64,000 nucleotides of DNA. It comes from CAYMCQ01 sp964389025 (lineage in GTDB: Bacteria; Verrucomicrobiota; Verrucomicrobiia; Limisphaerales; CAYMCQ01). The stretch lies in the NCBI GenBank assembly GCA_964389025.1, contig CAYMCQ010000007.1, positions 1-64,000 of the forward strand, given 5' to 3'. Each line of letters begins with the position of its first letter. Position 1 is the first letter of the stretch. The notes beneath the pieces are model-generated. The model worked only from the letters and a program-made list of their open reading frames with translations. It ran no database searches and was not told the origin of the DNA. This document shows positions 7,950-15,897 of the stretch, piece by piece. The position numbers were made by a program, and so were the translations under genes.

Positions 7950-8465
7950 GTGAATTCCATGCTCATCCGGGCTTCCGCACGATTCCAGCGCCAGTATTTT
8001 TGTGCTCCCGGCAAGCGTGACGCTCCGGTTCAACCCTTTCCGCAGACATGGAACGTGGACATCCTGCCTAATGGTCGGAGCCAATTGGTGATTCTTGCAA
8101 GTGAAGAATACTCGCTGTTCTCCTTTCTCATCCCGGCCAGTCGAGAACGACACATCGACTCGTTCCTGATTCCATTTCGCACACGGCTGGTTCAACTCTT
8201 TGAGAAGATTCTTTTTGAGCAACAGCCCGACATCACACAAATTACTTTTTCAAACAGGACAAACCGCAGAGTCATCGGCAGCCAGAACGATCTTCTTTAC
8301 CTCACGCAACAAGCCTTGAAAGATTCGGGAAAACCCGCGTCCCTGAACACGCTACAAAAAACTGAAAAATGGCTTAATTCCACGCCGATGTCCTATCTGA
8401 ACATGGACTCACCAAGCCAGGCTTTGTCGAAGCAGGTGGAAAAACTGAAACATGGCTCCCGCTAA
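7950..8465 (+). CDS. DUF6933-like hypothetical protein
   Basis: A 171-residue protein, with a second in-frame Met four codons in. The pattern MLIRASARFQRQ..., then WNVDILPNGRSQLVILASEEYSLFSFLIPASR, then a helical part ending in FEKILFEQQ resembles DUF6933 proteins, where a short beta domain precedes a helical tail. The later TNRRVIGSQNDLLYLTQQALKD segment supports this frame over the overlapping minus-strand frame 7899-8240, which has no recognisable features. Function unknown. It is transcribed against the surrounding mobility genes. Confidence 0.6.
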   Translation: MNSMLIRASARFQRQYFCAPGKRDAPVQPFPQTWNVDILPNGRSQLVILASEEYSLFSFLIPASRERHIDSFLIPFRTRLVQLFEKILFEQQPDITQITFSNRTNRRVIGSQNDLLYLTQQALKDSGKPASLNTLQKTEKWLNSTPMSYLNMDSPSQALSKQVEKLKHGSR

Positions 8466-9382
8466 TCAAGCAATTGAGCGGTGATTCCCGGCTGCGCCGT
8501 CTGCCATGCGAGAGAAAAGAAATCTGGTTTTGAATGAACCGATTCAATGTCAGTGAAAAGAAACAAGCCGCGACCGCGCTCCAGTTTTCCACAGGCTTCA
8601 ATCAAATGCTTCACGCGCTTCGTATTCGTGGTAACGGTGAGGACGCGGAAGCGATTAAATCCAAAGCGCGTCTGATGGATTGACTGGGACCATGTCGTTT
8701 CGTATTCGAGCAGCTTTCGGTAAAACGAGGTTTGGGAAAGGTGACTCCGCTTCACCGGCATCGTTCCCCGATCCGCTTCGAGGAAGAAAAACGCGCGGTT
8801 AACTTCGCCAGCCCCACTTGTTGTTTCCAACGCAAACACCCGATCAGGAACGACACCAAGGTTCTTTCCATTTACCTTTACTTTCCACCGAAACCGTTGA
8901 TGTCCTCCGTTGGTATGGTTGGCAGGAGCAAGCTCCCGCTCCGTGAGCAGTCGAATTCCTTTTTCACGGCAGGCACGTTCAATCGCCACCATCACTTCTG
9001 AAACCAAAAGCGTGTGTTCAAGAAGGACCCTTCCCACAGGATGGTTCCTTCGCGGCCACAAAGTCTTTCGAGACGCCGAGCCGGGTTCCTGTTTCAGGAA
9101 CGAAGCGCCTTTGTCACCGAGGCCATAGACGATTTCACGCGAGCCGCCTTGGTGATAATAGTCGAGTTGGCAGCGTGGCCGCTCCAAGTAACCATGATGA
9201 TACAGCAATTGGAGTCTTCGCAGCATCTGCTGTGGGCTGCCGGGAATGAGCGAGCAAATGTGTGATGAACGCAGAAAACGGTGCCGGTGAACAAGCCAGA
9301 TGACTTCACGGTCGCGTTCGGTGAGTTGCATGGGTGCAACTGTTAAAGCACGATTGAATCGGGGAAGGCGGGAAGATTCCAT
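8462..9382 (-). CDS. Replication-relaxation family protein
   Basis: A 306-residue protein with a winged-helix start (LTERDREVIWLVHRHRFLRSSHICSLIPGSPQQMLRRL, given here as one region of residues ~20-57). A basic dimer-like segment with YGLGDKGASFL follows, then the core HTLLVSEVMVAIERAC and PDRVFALET...FFFLEADRGTMPV. These are the marks of the Replic_Relax (PF13814) family found on plasmids and integrative elements, thought to act at replication or relaxation of element DNA. It lies beside the TraG-like ATPase, as in other elements. The last 4 bases overlap the convergent 7950-8465 gene. It looks intact. Confidence 0.8.
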   Translation of the reverse strand: MESSRLPRFNRALTVAPMQLTERDREVIWLVHRHRFLRSSHICSLIPGSPQQMLRRLQLLYHHGYLERPRCQLDYYHQGGSREIVYGLGDKGASFLKQEPGSASRKTLWPRRNHPVGRVLLEHTLLVSEVMVAIERACREKGIRLLTERELAPANHTNGGHQRFRWKVKVNGKNLGVVPDRVFALETTSGAGEVNRAFFFLEADRGTMPVKRSHLSQTSFYRKLLEYETTWSQSIHQTRFGFNRFRVLTVTTNTKRVKHLIEACGKLERGRGLFLFTDIESVHSKPDFFSLAWQTAQPGITAQLLD

Positions 9383-9470
9383 AATTCCATTCTATTGAGA
9401 ATGGAATTACCCAGAAGGCGGCAAACCTTGCGCAAAAGGACAATACCGGCATAGAGGCTTCCAACGAAAA

Positions 9471-9494
9471 TACCCTCTTCAAAAGAAGAGGGTA
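9471..9494 (-). terminator. Rho-independent terminator (minus strand)
   Basis: Hairpin with arms TACCCTCTTC and GAAGAGGGTA, then TTTTC on the minus strand. It lies 28 bases past the stop of the 9522-9800 gene. Confidence 0.8.
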
Positions 9495-9521
9495 TGATTG
9501 AGAGAGCGCTGGCAAGCGGGA

Positions 9522-9800
9522 TCAATAAGGAACATCGTCCTCATGCCCCGGGGATTCAGGCTGCTTTGCCTTTCGCGGCTGAGTGGCAATCCACTCAAAA
9601 GCGCGTGCGGCGATGAGTCCCACGACCAGAAGGTCCTTTCGACCGAATGCGGTCGAATTTTTCCAGTCGTCTCCATCCTTATACGCGCGCTGAAACGTGA
9701 CATTGAACATCGGCCCCTTTTTTGTCTCCTGCCTCCAAATGCTCGCACTCACGGCACCATGGCGGATTTTTTGAACAGGTTGTGATTTGGATTTTGGCAT
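9522..9800 (-). CDS. Small element-associated hypothetical protein
   Basis: This 92-residue protein has the pattern KIRHGAVSASIWRQETKKGPMFNVTFQRAYKDGDDWKNS (residues ~10-48), then TAFGRKDLLVVGLIAARAFEWI. Short proteins of this pattern, with an xNVTFxRxYKDGDxW core and a helical tail, recur on integrative and conjugative elements next to primase and relaxase genes. Their function is unknown to me. A terminator follows and a TTGCT-N6-GGCAA palindrome lies 131 bases upstream of the start. Confidence 0.65.
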   Translation of the reverse strand: MPKSKSQPVQKIRHGAVSASIWRQETKKGPMFNVTFQRAYKDGDDWKNSTAFGRKDLLVVGLIAARAFEWIATQPRKAKQPESPGHEDDVPY

Positions 9801-9930
9801 ATGTATCCTTTGGTTAACTGTTAAATGAAGATTGCGACGCCACTGTGCTTGTTGTTAAGGAGCAAAAGACGGGTGTGCAACTCCGCCTTCGATCTTACCG
9901 CCTCCTAGAAACCACAAAAGCCGTCAAAGT

Positions 9931-9946
9931 TTGCTCCTTCCGGCAA
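9931..9946. promoter_or_regulatory. Candidate operator TTGCT-N6-GGCAA
   Basis: One member of a set of five 16-base palindromes on the island (others at 15114, 38006, 39045 and 41525). It lies between the ATPase gene and the start of the 92-residue gene. One half-site differs by one base from the consensus. Confidence 0.4.
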
Positions 9947-9958
9947 GTCGAGATTTGT

Positions 9959-11374
9959 TTAATCACCTCTCCCATTCAACCAGCGATTGAGCTTGTCTTC
10001 GATGGTCGTCCGCCTCATAGCAAACCGTTCACGCGACCTTGCGATGAGCCTGTCTTTTCGACCAATGCGGTTTTCCAAAGGCGGGAGCATCTTGGCGCGG
10101 AACGGTTCTCTGTTCGCTCCGTCCTCCAATAACTTCACTATGGCCTGATACCGATCGAGGTCAGTAATCACAGTTGCCGGAAAAGCTTTTCCAAACTCTT
10201 TTTCCAATATTTCCGCATCTGTATATCCTACACGAAATGAAATGAGTGTTCCCACGTTTCCAAAGACTGCCTGACGAATTGGAAGCGGAAGCTGGTCAAT
10301 GTATTGATGGGAGAGAATGAGGCACGAACGGTATTTGCGCGCTTCAGCCAGAATTGACGCAAACGCATCGGTGGAAAAGTTCTGGAACTCGTCAATGAAA
10401 AGATAAAAGTCACGGCGTTCTTCTTCGGGCCGGCTTGACCGAGCCATTGCCGCAAGTTGAAATTGAGTGGTGAGAAGTGAGCCAAGTAAGTTTGCTTTTT
10501 CATGCCCAAGACTTCCTTTGGAAAGGTTGGCGATAAAGAGGCGCTGGTTGTCCATGATGAAGGGAATACTCACCTTGGTTTTCACCTGGCCTAAAATATT
10601 TCGAACGACGGGATTCAAAAGGAACTGGCCAATCTTGTTTTGAATGGGAGCAATGGCCTCGCGTTTGAACCGCTCGTCATAACCTTCGTATTCCTCTGCC
10701 CAAAATGCCCGAATGAACGGATCGCTAATCTGACGAATCACCTTCGCTCGGAATTTGTCGTCCGTGAGCATCCGATTCACTCCGAGAAGTGTTGCATTCC
10801 TGCAATCAAGCAGTGCTGAGACGGCATTGTAGAGAATGTATTCCAAACGTGGTCCCCATGAGTCTCGCCAGATTCCTTTGAATGCGCCGACGATTCCAGA
10901 AGCGACAAGGTGCCGATTGTCCGGCGCGACGTTTGCAAGCACGTTCAACCCGATGGGAAATTCCAAGTCACCTGGATTGAAATACACCAAGTGATCCGCC
11001 CGTTTCGGCGGAATGTGATTCAGTAATTCCTCGGCCAAGTCGCCGTGCGGATCAATGACCCCGACTCCATGTCCAAGAGCGATGTGCTGGATGATCAGAT
11101 TCCGCAAGAGCGTTGATTTTCCAGAACCAGTTTTTCCGATGATGTAGATGTGTTGCCGTTGATCAACGGCAGATATGCCAAAAGGCTGCGGGTCACCCCA
11201 GCCTTCGCGCTCTCCGATGATGATTTTTGGTTCAGGTTCCAAAACCAGTCGCCACTCCTTGAAAGTCCCCGTGTCGTTAGACTTTCCATAGTGAAACGCC
11301 GGCAGAAGTGTTTTGGGACACGCCGGCGAGGTAATGGCGACTGATCTTGAAATCCGAACGAGGAATCTGAGCAA
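9959..11374 (-). CDS. TraG/VirD4-like DNA-pump ATPase (coupling-protein family)
   Basis: A 471-residue P-loop ATPase. Walker A is IIGKTGSGKSTLL near residue 79, Walker B is FYLFIDEFQNFSTDAFASIL, and the C-terminus carries SLILSHQY-like and GNVGTLISFRVG motifs of the TraG/TraD/VirD4 group. These enzymes bring relaxosome DNA to a secretion channel. Only TTG 11374 is available as an upstream start, and the ~60 residues before Walker A show no membrane anchor. A relic of similar sequence occurs at 14966-15214, so the native 5' end was probably rearranged. No type IV channel genes occur nearby. Confidence 0.8.
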   Translation of the reverse strand: MLRFLVRISRSVAITSPACPKTLLPAFHYGKSNDTGTFKEWRLVLEPEPKIIIGEREGWGDPQPFGISAVDQRQHIYIIGKTGSGKSTLLRNLIIQHIALGHGVGVIDPHGDLAEELLNHIPPKRADHLVYFNPGDLEFPIGLNVLANVAPDNRHLVASGIVGAFKGIWRDSWGPRLEYILYNAVSALLDCRNATLLGVNRMLTDDKFRAKVIRQISDPFIRAFWAEEYEGYDERFKREAIAPIQNKIGQFLLNPVVRNILGQVKTKVSIPFIMDNQRLFIANLSKGSLGHEKANLLGSLLTTQFQLAAMARSSRPEEERRDFYLFIDEFQNFSTDAFASILAEARKYRSCLILSHQYIDQLPLPIRQAVFGNVGTLISFRVGYTDAEILEKEFGKAFPATVITDLDRYQAIVKLLEDGANREPFRAKMLPPLENRIGRKDRLIARSRERFAMRRTTIEDKLNRWLNGRGD

Positions 11375-11463
11375 CTTGCATGGTATTCGATGTGGCTACC
11401 CAGAACTAGACGGTATATCTTGCCAAATTTGTCGTGCAAGGATCGCTCTAGTCGCAACTTCTG

Positions 11464-11973
11464 CTAGGGGTTTCCGTACTTTAATCGGTCCAGCGAAATG
11501 TGTCTGTCCCAAAGGAAAATGCGCCGGGTGATGACAAAGAGGTTGTCAAACTCGTCATCGGATATCGGACCGATGGTATCGAATGGGCTGAGCGCATTAA
11601 CGATAAGATGTATTTCCTGCGAATGTCTTACGACGAGTGTGTTCGTCCCGCTAACATTTTTCAGTTCTCGTATGACACGATCTGTTTCAGCACGAGGAAT
11701 AATGATGGGAGTCAACCCGAAAAGAGTTGCCGTGGGCGCTGCGGTTTGCTGCGTGCGCTGCTTGTCGCTTACGAAGATTAATCGGATGCTCTTGGTTGAA
11801 AGTCTCTCGGCCAACGCGTTTGCTCGTTGAAACCCCGCCGGATTGAGCGGTGAATCATCGGTGTTATTCAACTTCTCAGCGTGCCGCACAACGTAATAAC
11901 GCGTATAGCTGCACGAGGTGAGGCCCAGCGAAAGCGTTAACAGAACAACATGCAGTAGCAGTTTCGTTTTCAT
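11464..11973 (-). CDS. Histidine phosphatase superfamily lipoprotein
   Basis: A 169-residue protein with a lipoprotein signal (MKTKLLLHVVLLTLSLGLTSC, lipobox LTSC). A phosphoglycerate-mutase-like fold follows: catalytic motif VVRHAEK, FVSDKQRTQQTAAPTA, and the second His in TLVVRHSQEI. Predicted to act as a phosphatase on the outer-membrane or periplasmic side. The substrate is unknown. It is the last gene of the minus-strand cargo block that starts near 14866, separated from the YbaY gene by 58 bases. It may be co-transcribed, but a functional link is not evident. Confidence 0.8.
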   Translation of the reverse strand: MKTKLLLHVVLLTLSLGLTSCSYTRYYVVRHAEKLNNTDDSPLNPAGFQRANALAERLSTKSIRLIFVSDKQRTQQTAAPTATLFGLTPIIIPRAETDRVIRELKNVSGTNTLVVRHSQEIHLIVNALSPFDTIGPISDDEFDNLFVITRRIFLWDRHISLDRLKYGNP

Positions 11974-12031
11974 ACTTTCTAAAAAATGTATGTTGCCGCA
12001 ACTCTAACAGCTGCGGCAGAGGTTCCTTCTT

Positions 12032-12388
12032 CTAAACGGCCTTGACTTTGACTGTCGCGGACACTCCGTATCCGCGGCTCAATACAGGATATGTCTCAGT
12101 CGAGACAAAATCGCCTTTCTTCACGACACCGGATCCGGATCTGTCGACATGCGCGCGTATCGAATATAGATTGCGCTCGTCGATCATCTCAGTCGGCACC
12201 TCGATTACGAAGGGAAGCCGAGCACCTGGGTGAAGTAATAACCCTTTTTGTCTCTGTTCTCCAATGACAAGAGATGGCGCATCTGCTCGGGAAATATCTT
12301 CAACACATATTACAACGTCCGCCGATCCAATCGGCGGCCCGCCAGTTGGAAGGACGATTTCACCTTGGATGGCACGCGTATTTTCCAT
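12032..12388 (-). CDS. YbaY-domain protein
   Basis: A 118-residue protein. It shows the YbaY beta-sandwich pattern: IQGEIVLPTGGPPIGSADVVICVEDISRADAPS, then LPFVIEVPTEMIDERNLYSIRAHVD and a late YPVLSRG. No signal peptide is present, unlike the lipoproteins in which this domain is usual, so it may act in the cytoplasm here. It starts 8 bases after the ATP-grasp gene. YbaY domains are poorly understood; the placement behind an ATP-grasp ligase and astacin suggests a chaperone or carrier role, which is inference. Confidence 0.72.
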   Translation of the reverse strand: MENTRAIQGEIVLPTGGPPIGSADVVICVEDISRADAPSLVIGEQRQKGLLLHPGARLPFVIEVPTEMIDERNLYSIRAHVDRSGSGVVKKGDFVSTETYPVLSRGYGVSATVKVKAV

Positions 12389-12396
12389 GCCATATT

Positions 12397-13347
12397 CTAA
12401 GCCGCCTTACGGTCTAGCTCAACCAGCAAATTAGCCATAGCTTCGGTAATGGGCTGTCCTGTTTTGTCCTCTACAAATTTCCACTCACCGGCCGGGTTTA
12501 TCTCTAAGAATACATCTCCGTGGTTTTGGGTTCGACGCAAATCGATCGCCCCATATACGAGACCCAATCGCTTCATTAACGCGCGAATTCCTGTTTCCGT
12601 GGAGGATGAAAGTTCGGCAGGTTCAAATTGCGCCCCGTCAAGATCCATACGGTAATCGATTTGGTAACCTGCCGGCGCAGGTTTGATCGCGGTTGCAATC
12701 ATCTTTGGGCCTAGAACCGTCACCCGAATATCCGCGACCGCCGGAATGTATTCTTGAAAGATTACGGGTGCCAAACGCACACGATCCAAGACGGCGAGTT
12801 CTTCTCTGCGCATTATCCGGGTTTCGCGCCAGCATTCTTGAGACGCAAGAAAAGTCTTGTATATCGTCCGCTCAGGACCGAGGTCGGCAATGAATTGCCG
12901 CGCCGCGCCGGGGTCATTGGTAATAAGAGTGCGGGGGATAGCCAACCCGACCTCGCTCGCCACCACTAACTGATGCGGCTTGTGATGGGCAGCCTCGTCA
13001 AGGAGAGGCGGATTAACCCATTTGACGTTCAGTACTGCCCACAATCCGGCCATTGCTTCATGGCATTCGCTGTAGGTAAATGAAGCGGCGTCTGGCGCAA
13101 TTCCTGGCTCCAGCGTGAATGGCAGCGGTCGCCGCCACCACGCCGAACCACACAAGGCCAGATTGACACGCTGCCCGTCGGTTAAGAACTCATAGCGCTG
13201 GACTCCAGCCTCAAAAGATTGAGTTATTGACGCGCGGCTTGGGAACTGAGCCGTATCCATCATCAACACTGGATGCCCTCTCCGTTTGAGTGCGGCAAGC
13301 ACTCCTACTGCATGATCATCGCCAGGATGAGAAACGATTAAGATCAC
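12397..13347 (-). CDS. MvdC/MvdD-like ATP-grasp ligase
   Basis: A 316-residue protein with the N-terminus MILIVSHPGDDHAVGVLAAL and an RRP motif after the first ~70 residues. ATP-grasp strands are present: TIYKTFLAS, PVIFQEYIPAVADIRVTVLG, and the metal-binding VFLEINPAGEWKFVE near the end. This matches the family that makes omega-ester or omega-amide crosslinks between Thr/Ser/Lys and Asp/Glu side chains in graspetide peptides. Its start overlaps the astacin stop (ATGA), so the two are coupled. The repetitive Lys/Asp segment in the astacin is a plausible substrate. Confidence 0.85.
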   Translation of the reverse strand: MILIVSHPGDDHAVGVLAALKRRGHPVLMMDTAQFPSRASITQSFEAGVQRYEFLTDGQRVNLALCGSAWWRRPLPFTLEPGIAPDAASFTYSECHEAMAGLWAVLNVKWVNPPLLDEAAHHKPHQLVVASEVGLAIPRTLITNDPGAARQFIADLGPERTIYKTFLASQECWRETRIMRREELAVLDRVRLAPVIFQEYIPAVADIRVTVLGPKMIATAIKPAPAGYQIDYRMDLDGAQFEPAELSSSTETGIRALMKRLGLVYGAIDLRRTQNHGDVFLEINPAGEWKFVEDKTGQPITEAMANLLVELDRKAA

Positions 13348-14651
13348 GCAGGCCCACCACCGCCCTGGGTCATCGCTTGCTCATACGCATCGGCTAGAGT
13401 GTTGCTGGCCTCTTGAAGACGGGCAACATCGGCGTTTGCCTGTGCGGCAGTCGCCTTCGCTTCGGCAATCGCTGCTTCAAGATCAAGCAACTGTTGCTCA
13501 ACACCAGTGTCGCCGCTCATCGGATCCGCCCCACATCCGCCGCCCATAGGCGCATGATGTGGAGTAGCGATTGCAAATGGCTGCAATGTTCCCGGTTGAG
13601 TTACGAGTTCGGGACGCGCAATCGGCATCGGATCGTAAGACATCTTGACCGGTCCGGGATCACGCGGAAGCTTCGGGTCGCGCAGTGGTTTTGCTACAAG
13701 GTCATCCCGGAATTTCTTGAAGCGGTTGTCGTCCCGAAGTTTCTTAAAACGCGGCGGAACGAAATCGTCGCGAATTTTCTTGAAACCTGGATCTGTCCAA
13801 GGGCGCTTGACGGTATAGCATCCCGGATACATGGCTCGAACCGCCGCGAGATCCCCGGCTGATAAACCATTCCTCTGTCCAATCTGCGCGTTAGGGTCGG
13901 TCGGCGTAATCGTGTCTTGGCCGTTGCGAGAAAAAGCCGTCCGAGGGTAGTGCATAATCGAACCGTAATCGTAAGCACCCAAATCATCACCGTCAGCGAT
14001 ATGCTGATTGAATTGCGCGGCCATTCCGTCCTGAATGTTTGCCCAGTTGATAGTCACGAAGAGATCGCGATCTTCCCGGCTTTGCTCGTGCCAAAGTCCC
14101 ACCGTATGGCCGATTTCGTGAATCGCATTCCCGGTGGCGCAACCCGGCCCGAGGCTGATTGTCTGCTGACCGCCTTGCATTCCAACCCGTGACCAGCATC
14201 CGCCGGCATCTGTAAATCTGACGAAGTTCGGATATTGCGCCGCGTTCGCCGCTGTGCGAAGGGGAAAGCGAAAGGCGGTATTAGCTTCCCAGTGAGCAAT
14301 TGCGTCGGTCACCCGTTGTTGATTGGGTAAGTTTGGATCGATCTCGTAGGGGATTCGACAATTGGGCCACCGAAATTGACTTCCCGTAATACCAACTCCG
14401 AAAGCAATGTTCGGGTCAGCACCCACAGCATCGCGAACGGCGGCTGTTGCAGCTTTGACCTCTTCTACGGAGCCTAATGCGATATCTCCCTCGACTATGG
14501 CTACTCCTTCCACCTCGTAATACGTTACCGACTTTTGAGCGAAGGTTACTCCCGATATAACTGCAACACCCATTTTTGGAGATCCTCGGAACTCACCGCG
14601 TTTTGAAGATGTCGAGGCTTCGGATTCATTGGATTTTTTTTCTGGGGGCAT
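13344..14651 (-). CDS. Astacin-family metalloprotease with Lys/Asp-rich repeats and coiled-coil tail
   Basis: A 435-residue protein. Residues ~80-276 are an M12A protease domain: zinc motif HEIGHTVGLWHEQSREDRD at 178-196 and Met-turn SIMHYPRTAF at 231-240. No signal peptide is seen. Residues 289-331 are repetitive (FKKIRDD, FKKLRDD, FKKFRDD, then KPLRDPKLPRD), packed with Lys and Asp. A GGGCG patch and an Ala-rich coiled coil (385-425) end the protein. The gene has an AAGGA ribosome site and overlaps the ATP-grasp gene. The layout suggests a protease that carries its own crosslinkable peptide, or one whose tail is stapled by the ligase. Both are hypotheses. Confidence 0.82.
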   Translation of the reverse strand: MPPEKKSNESEASTSSKRGEFRGSPKMGVAVISGVTFAQKSVTYYEVEGVAIVEGDIALGSVEEVKAATAAVRDAVGADPNIAFGVGITGSQFRWPNCRIPYEIDPNLPNQQRVTDAIAHWEANTAFRFPLRTAANAAQYPNFVRFTDAGGCWSRVGMQGGQQTISLGPGCATGNAIHEIGHTVGLWHEQSREDRDLFVTINWANIQDGMAAQFNQHIADGDDLGAYDYGSIMHYPRTAFSRNGQDTITPTDPNAQIGQRNGLSAGDLAAVRAMYPGCYTVKRPWTDPGFKKIRDDFVPPRFKKLRDDNRFKKFRDDLVAKPLRDPKLPRDPGPVKMSYDPMPIARPELVTQPGTLQPFAIATPHHAPMGGGCGADPMSGDTGVEQQLLDLEAAIAEAKATAAQANADVARLQEASNTLADAYEQAMTQGGGGPA

Positions 14652-14680
14652 ATTTTTTCCTTTTGGTTGTCTATGACGGT

Positions 14681-14866
14681 TTATTCTCTACCGCGAGTTG
14701 CTGAAACTTCCGAACTGAAATTATGATGAAGCTCTTTAGTTGCTATAAAACCTACAGCAAGATTTTTGGGGCGGGCTATGCAGAAACTTGTCTGTGAAAA
14801 ACAACTTGAGGGCTGAATGCCAGAAGAGGCCCAGTCCAAACCTTTCGCTATCTTTTTAGCGTCCAT
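14681..14866 (-). CDS. Small protein ahead of the astacin/ATP-grasp operon
   Basis: A 61-residue protein (MDAKKIAKGLDWASSGIQ...). The start is well supported by a GGAAGG ribosome site 6-7 bases upstream, which is unusual in this window. It ends 29 bases before the astacin start on the same strand. A central SSCFSQTSFC segment and a mixed tail (HHNFSSEVSATRGRE) are visible. No domain is recognised. By position it could be a precursor peptide for the ATP-grasp enzyme, but it lacks a known graspetide core motif. Confidence 0.5.
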   Translation of the reverse strand: MDAKKIAKGLDWASSGIQPSSCFSQTSFCIARPKNLAVGFIATKELHHNFSSEVSATRGRE

Positions 14867-14965
14867 ACGTTTCCTTCCAATTGATTGCCCGTTTTTGCCT
14901 TTACAACACTAATTATGTATTCTGTCAATGCCTTTGATCAGAAAGTTATTCACAACCTTTAGACG

Positions 14966-15214
14966 TTATACCGGGGGCTGTTTTCGTTGGCAGAAAAGGT
15001 AATCGTTGGCCGGGTGATCCGGAGGGGTAATTGCGACTGATTCTTGAAATCCGACTGGGGAAGCGAACACAAACAGCCTAGTCGAAACAGTCGTTTCTCT
15101 CAGACACCGTAGTTTGCCGAGTTCGGCAAAAATGACGCGCCATTCGGCGTGGCTCACATTCTTTGCCGCAGTCACGGCGACGCTTTTTCCAACAGTCGTA
15201 TCGGTAGTGAGCAC
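14966..15214 (-). pseudogene. Relic of the TraG-like ATPase 5' region
   Basis: An 82-codon frame whose VGFQESVAITPPDHPA segment and underlying DNA (15024-15062) match the first codons of the ATPase at 11329-11366, about 32 of 38 bases. The rest shows no domain. The simplest reading is that the cargo block 11.4-15.0 kb was inserted at the ATPase 5' end and left a duplicated, decayed copy on the far side. The rest of 14867-15300 shows nothing else recognisable apart from the palindrome at 15114. Confidence 0.45.
15114..15129. promoter_or_regulatory. Candidate operator TTGCCGA-GT-TCGGCAA
   Basis: A 16-base palindrome with perfect 7-base arms, fitting the TTGCC-N6-GGCAA consensus seen at four other island positions. 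Here it lies inside the relic frame, so chance or former coding cannot be excluded. Confidence 0.35.
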
Positions 15215-15301
15215 GTCGTTTCACTCCGCGCTTCAGAGCGAAGATGTCGCCTTTGGCGAGTTCGTCTCTCGGTGCGGTAGCACCTCATTTCAGAACCAGT
15301 C

Positions 15302-15448
15302 CCCCCACGTGTCGTCGGCTAGGGTGATAGCCCGGTCCGGCCGACTTAAAACGATTTTTGGTAAAGGACATCCGATAGGTGGACTGCATCCCGAAGCCGA
15401 TAGGAAAAAGCGTTTTAAGTCGGGCGGTAGCCGACGACACGTTGGGGG
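15302..15448. ncRNA. Long nested palindrome, candidate structured RNA
   Basis: The outer arms CCCCCACGTGTCGTCGGCT (15302-15320) and AGCCGACGACACGTTGGGGG (15429-15448) pair over 19 positions with one bulge or mismatch. The inner arms GCCGACTTAAAACG (15340-15353) and CGTTTTAAGTCGGGC (15411-15425) pair over 14. Between them CCGATAGG occurs twice (15372 and 15398). The stacked stems on both strands suggest a folded RNA of ~150 nt or a mobile palindromic element rather than a simple terminator. It sits 180 bases before the ubiquitin-like operon. Strand and class are unknown. Confidence 0.5.
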
Positions 15449-15627
15449 AGCTAGTGTGAAGTGGTTAAGCCGTGGAAGTAGAAAAGTGATTAGCGTCTGC
15501 CCCTACATACGATGTTTGTAGAGGGTGTGGAATAATCGCTTAGAACAAACACGGTTGCCAGCAAGTCTTGAAGTGATAACATCGTTTAAGCAAAACATTC
15601 ACGGATGGCTCTGCAAAAATAAATAAT

Positions 15628-15897
15628 ATGAACCAAGACGCAAAATCTCAAAAGCCGAAGGAAAATTATTTTTACTTCGTTGATAACGAAAAGTTTGAAT
15701 CCGAGAACGAGTTTACAACTGGGGCAATCATTAAATCAAGGCTTCCGGAAGCAAAACGAAGCTATGCTCTGTATCTCGAAGGGCATGGCAATGATCCAGA
15801 CACGCTGATCAATGACGATACCAGTGTTTCTCTCGATAAGGAGAAAGGCCCAAAACGGTTTTACACGACCCCGCCGGCGAGCTTTGGCCTTTCATGA
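15628..15897 (+). CDS. Ubiquitin-like modifier (multiubiquitin-domain family)
   Basis: An 89-residue protein with one beta-grasp domain of the Multi_ubiq type: YFYFVDNEKFESENEFTTGAII, then YALYLEGHGNDPDTLINDDTSVSL and KRFYTTPPASFGLS. It is predicted to be the protein tag of a bacterial ubiquitin-like conjugation pathway. There is no C-terminal Gly-Gly; the tail after the fold is PPASFGLS, as in this family where the end differs from eukaryotic ubiquitin. First gene of a tightly packed five-gene operon; its stop overlaps the E2 start (ATGA). No clear Shine-Dalgarno is seen. Confidence 0.88.
   Translation: MNQDAKSQKPKENYFYFVDNEKFESENEFTTGAIIKSRLPEAKRSYALYLEGHGNDPDTLINDDTSVSLDKEKGPKRFYTTPPASFGLS

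Noticed and set aside
7899..8240. Minus-strand frame of 113 codons
   Set aside because: It overlaps the plus-strand 7950-8465 gene, which shows a DUF6933-like pattern and better codon use. I could not run a coding-potential test, so this is a judgement.
15302..15448. Retron or group II intron for the nested palindrome
   Set aside because: No reverse transcriptase gene is present in the window and the span is too short for an intron; left as an unclassified structured element.
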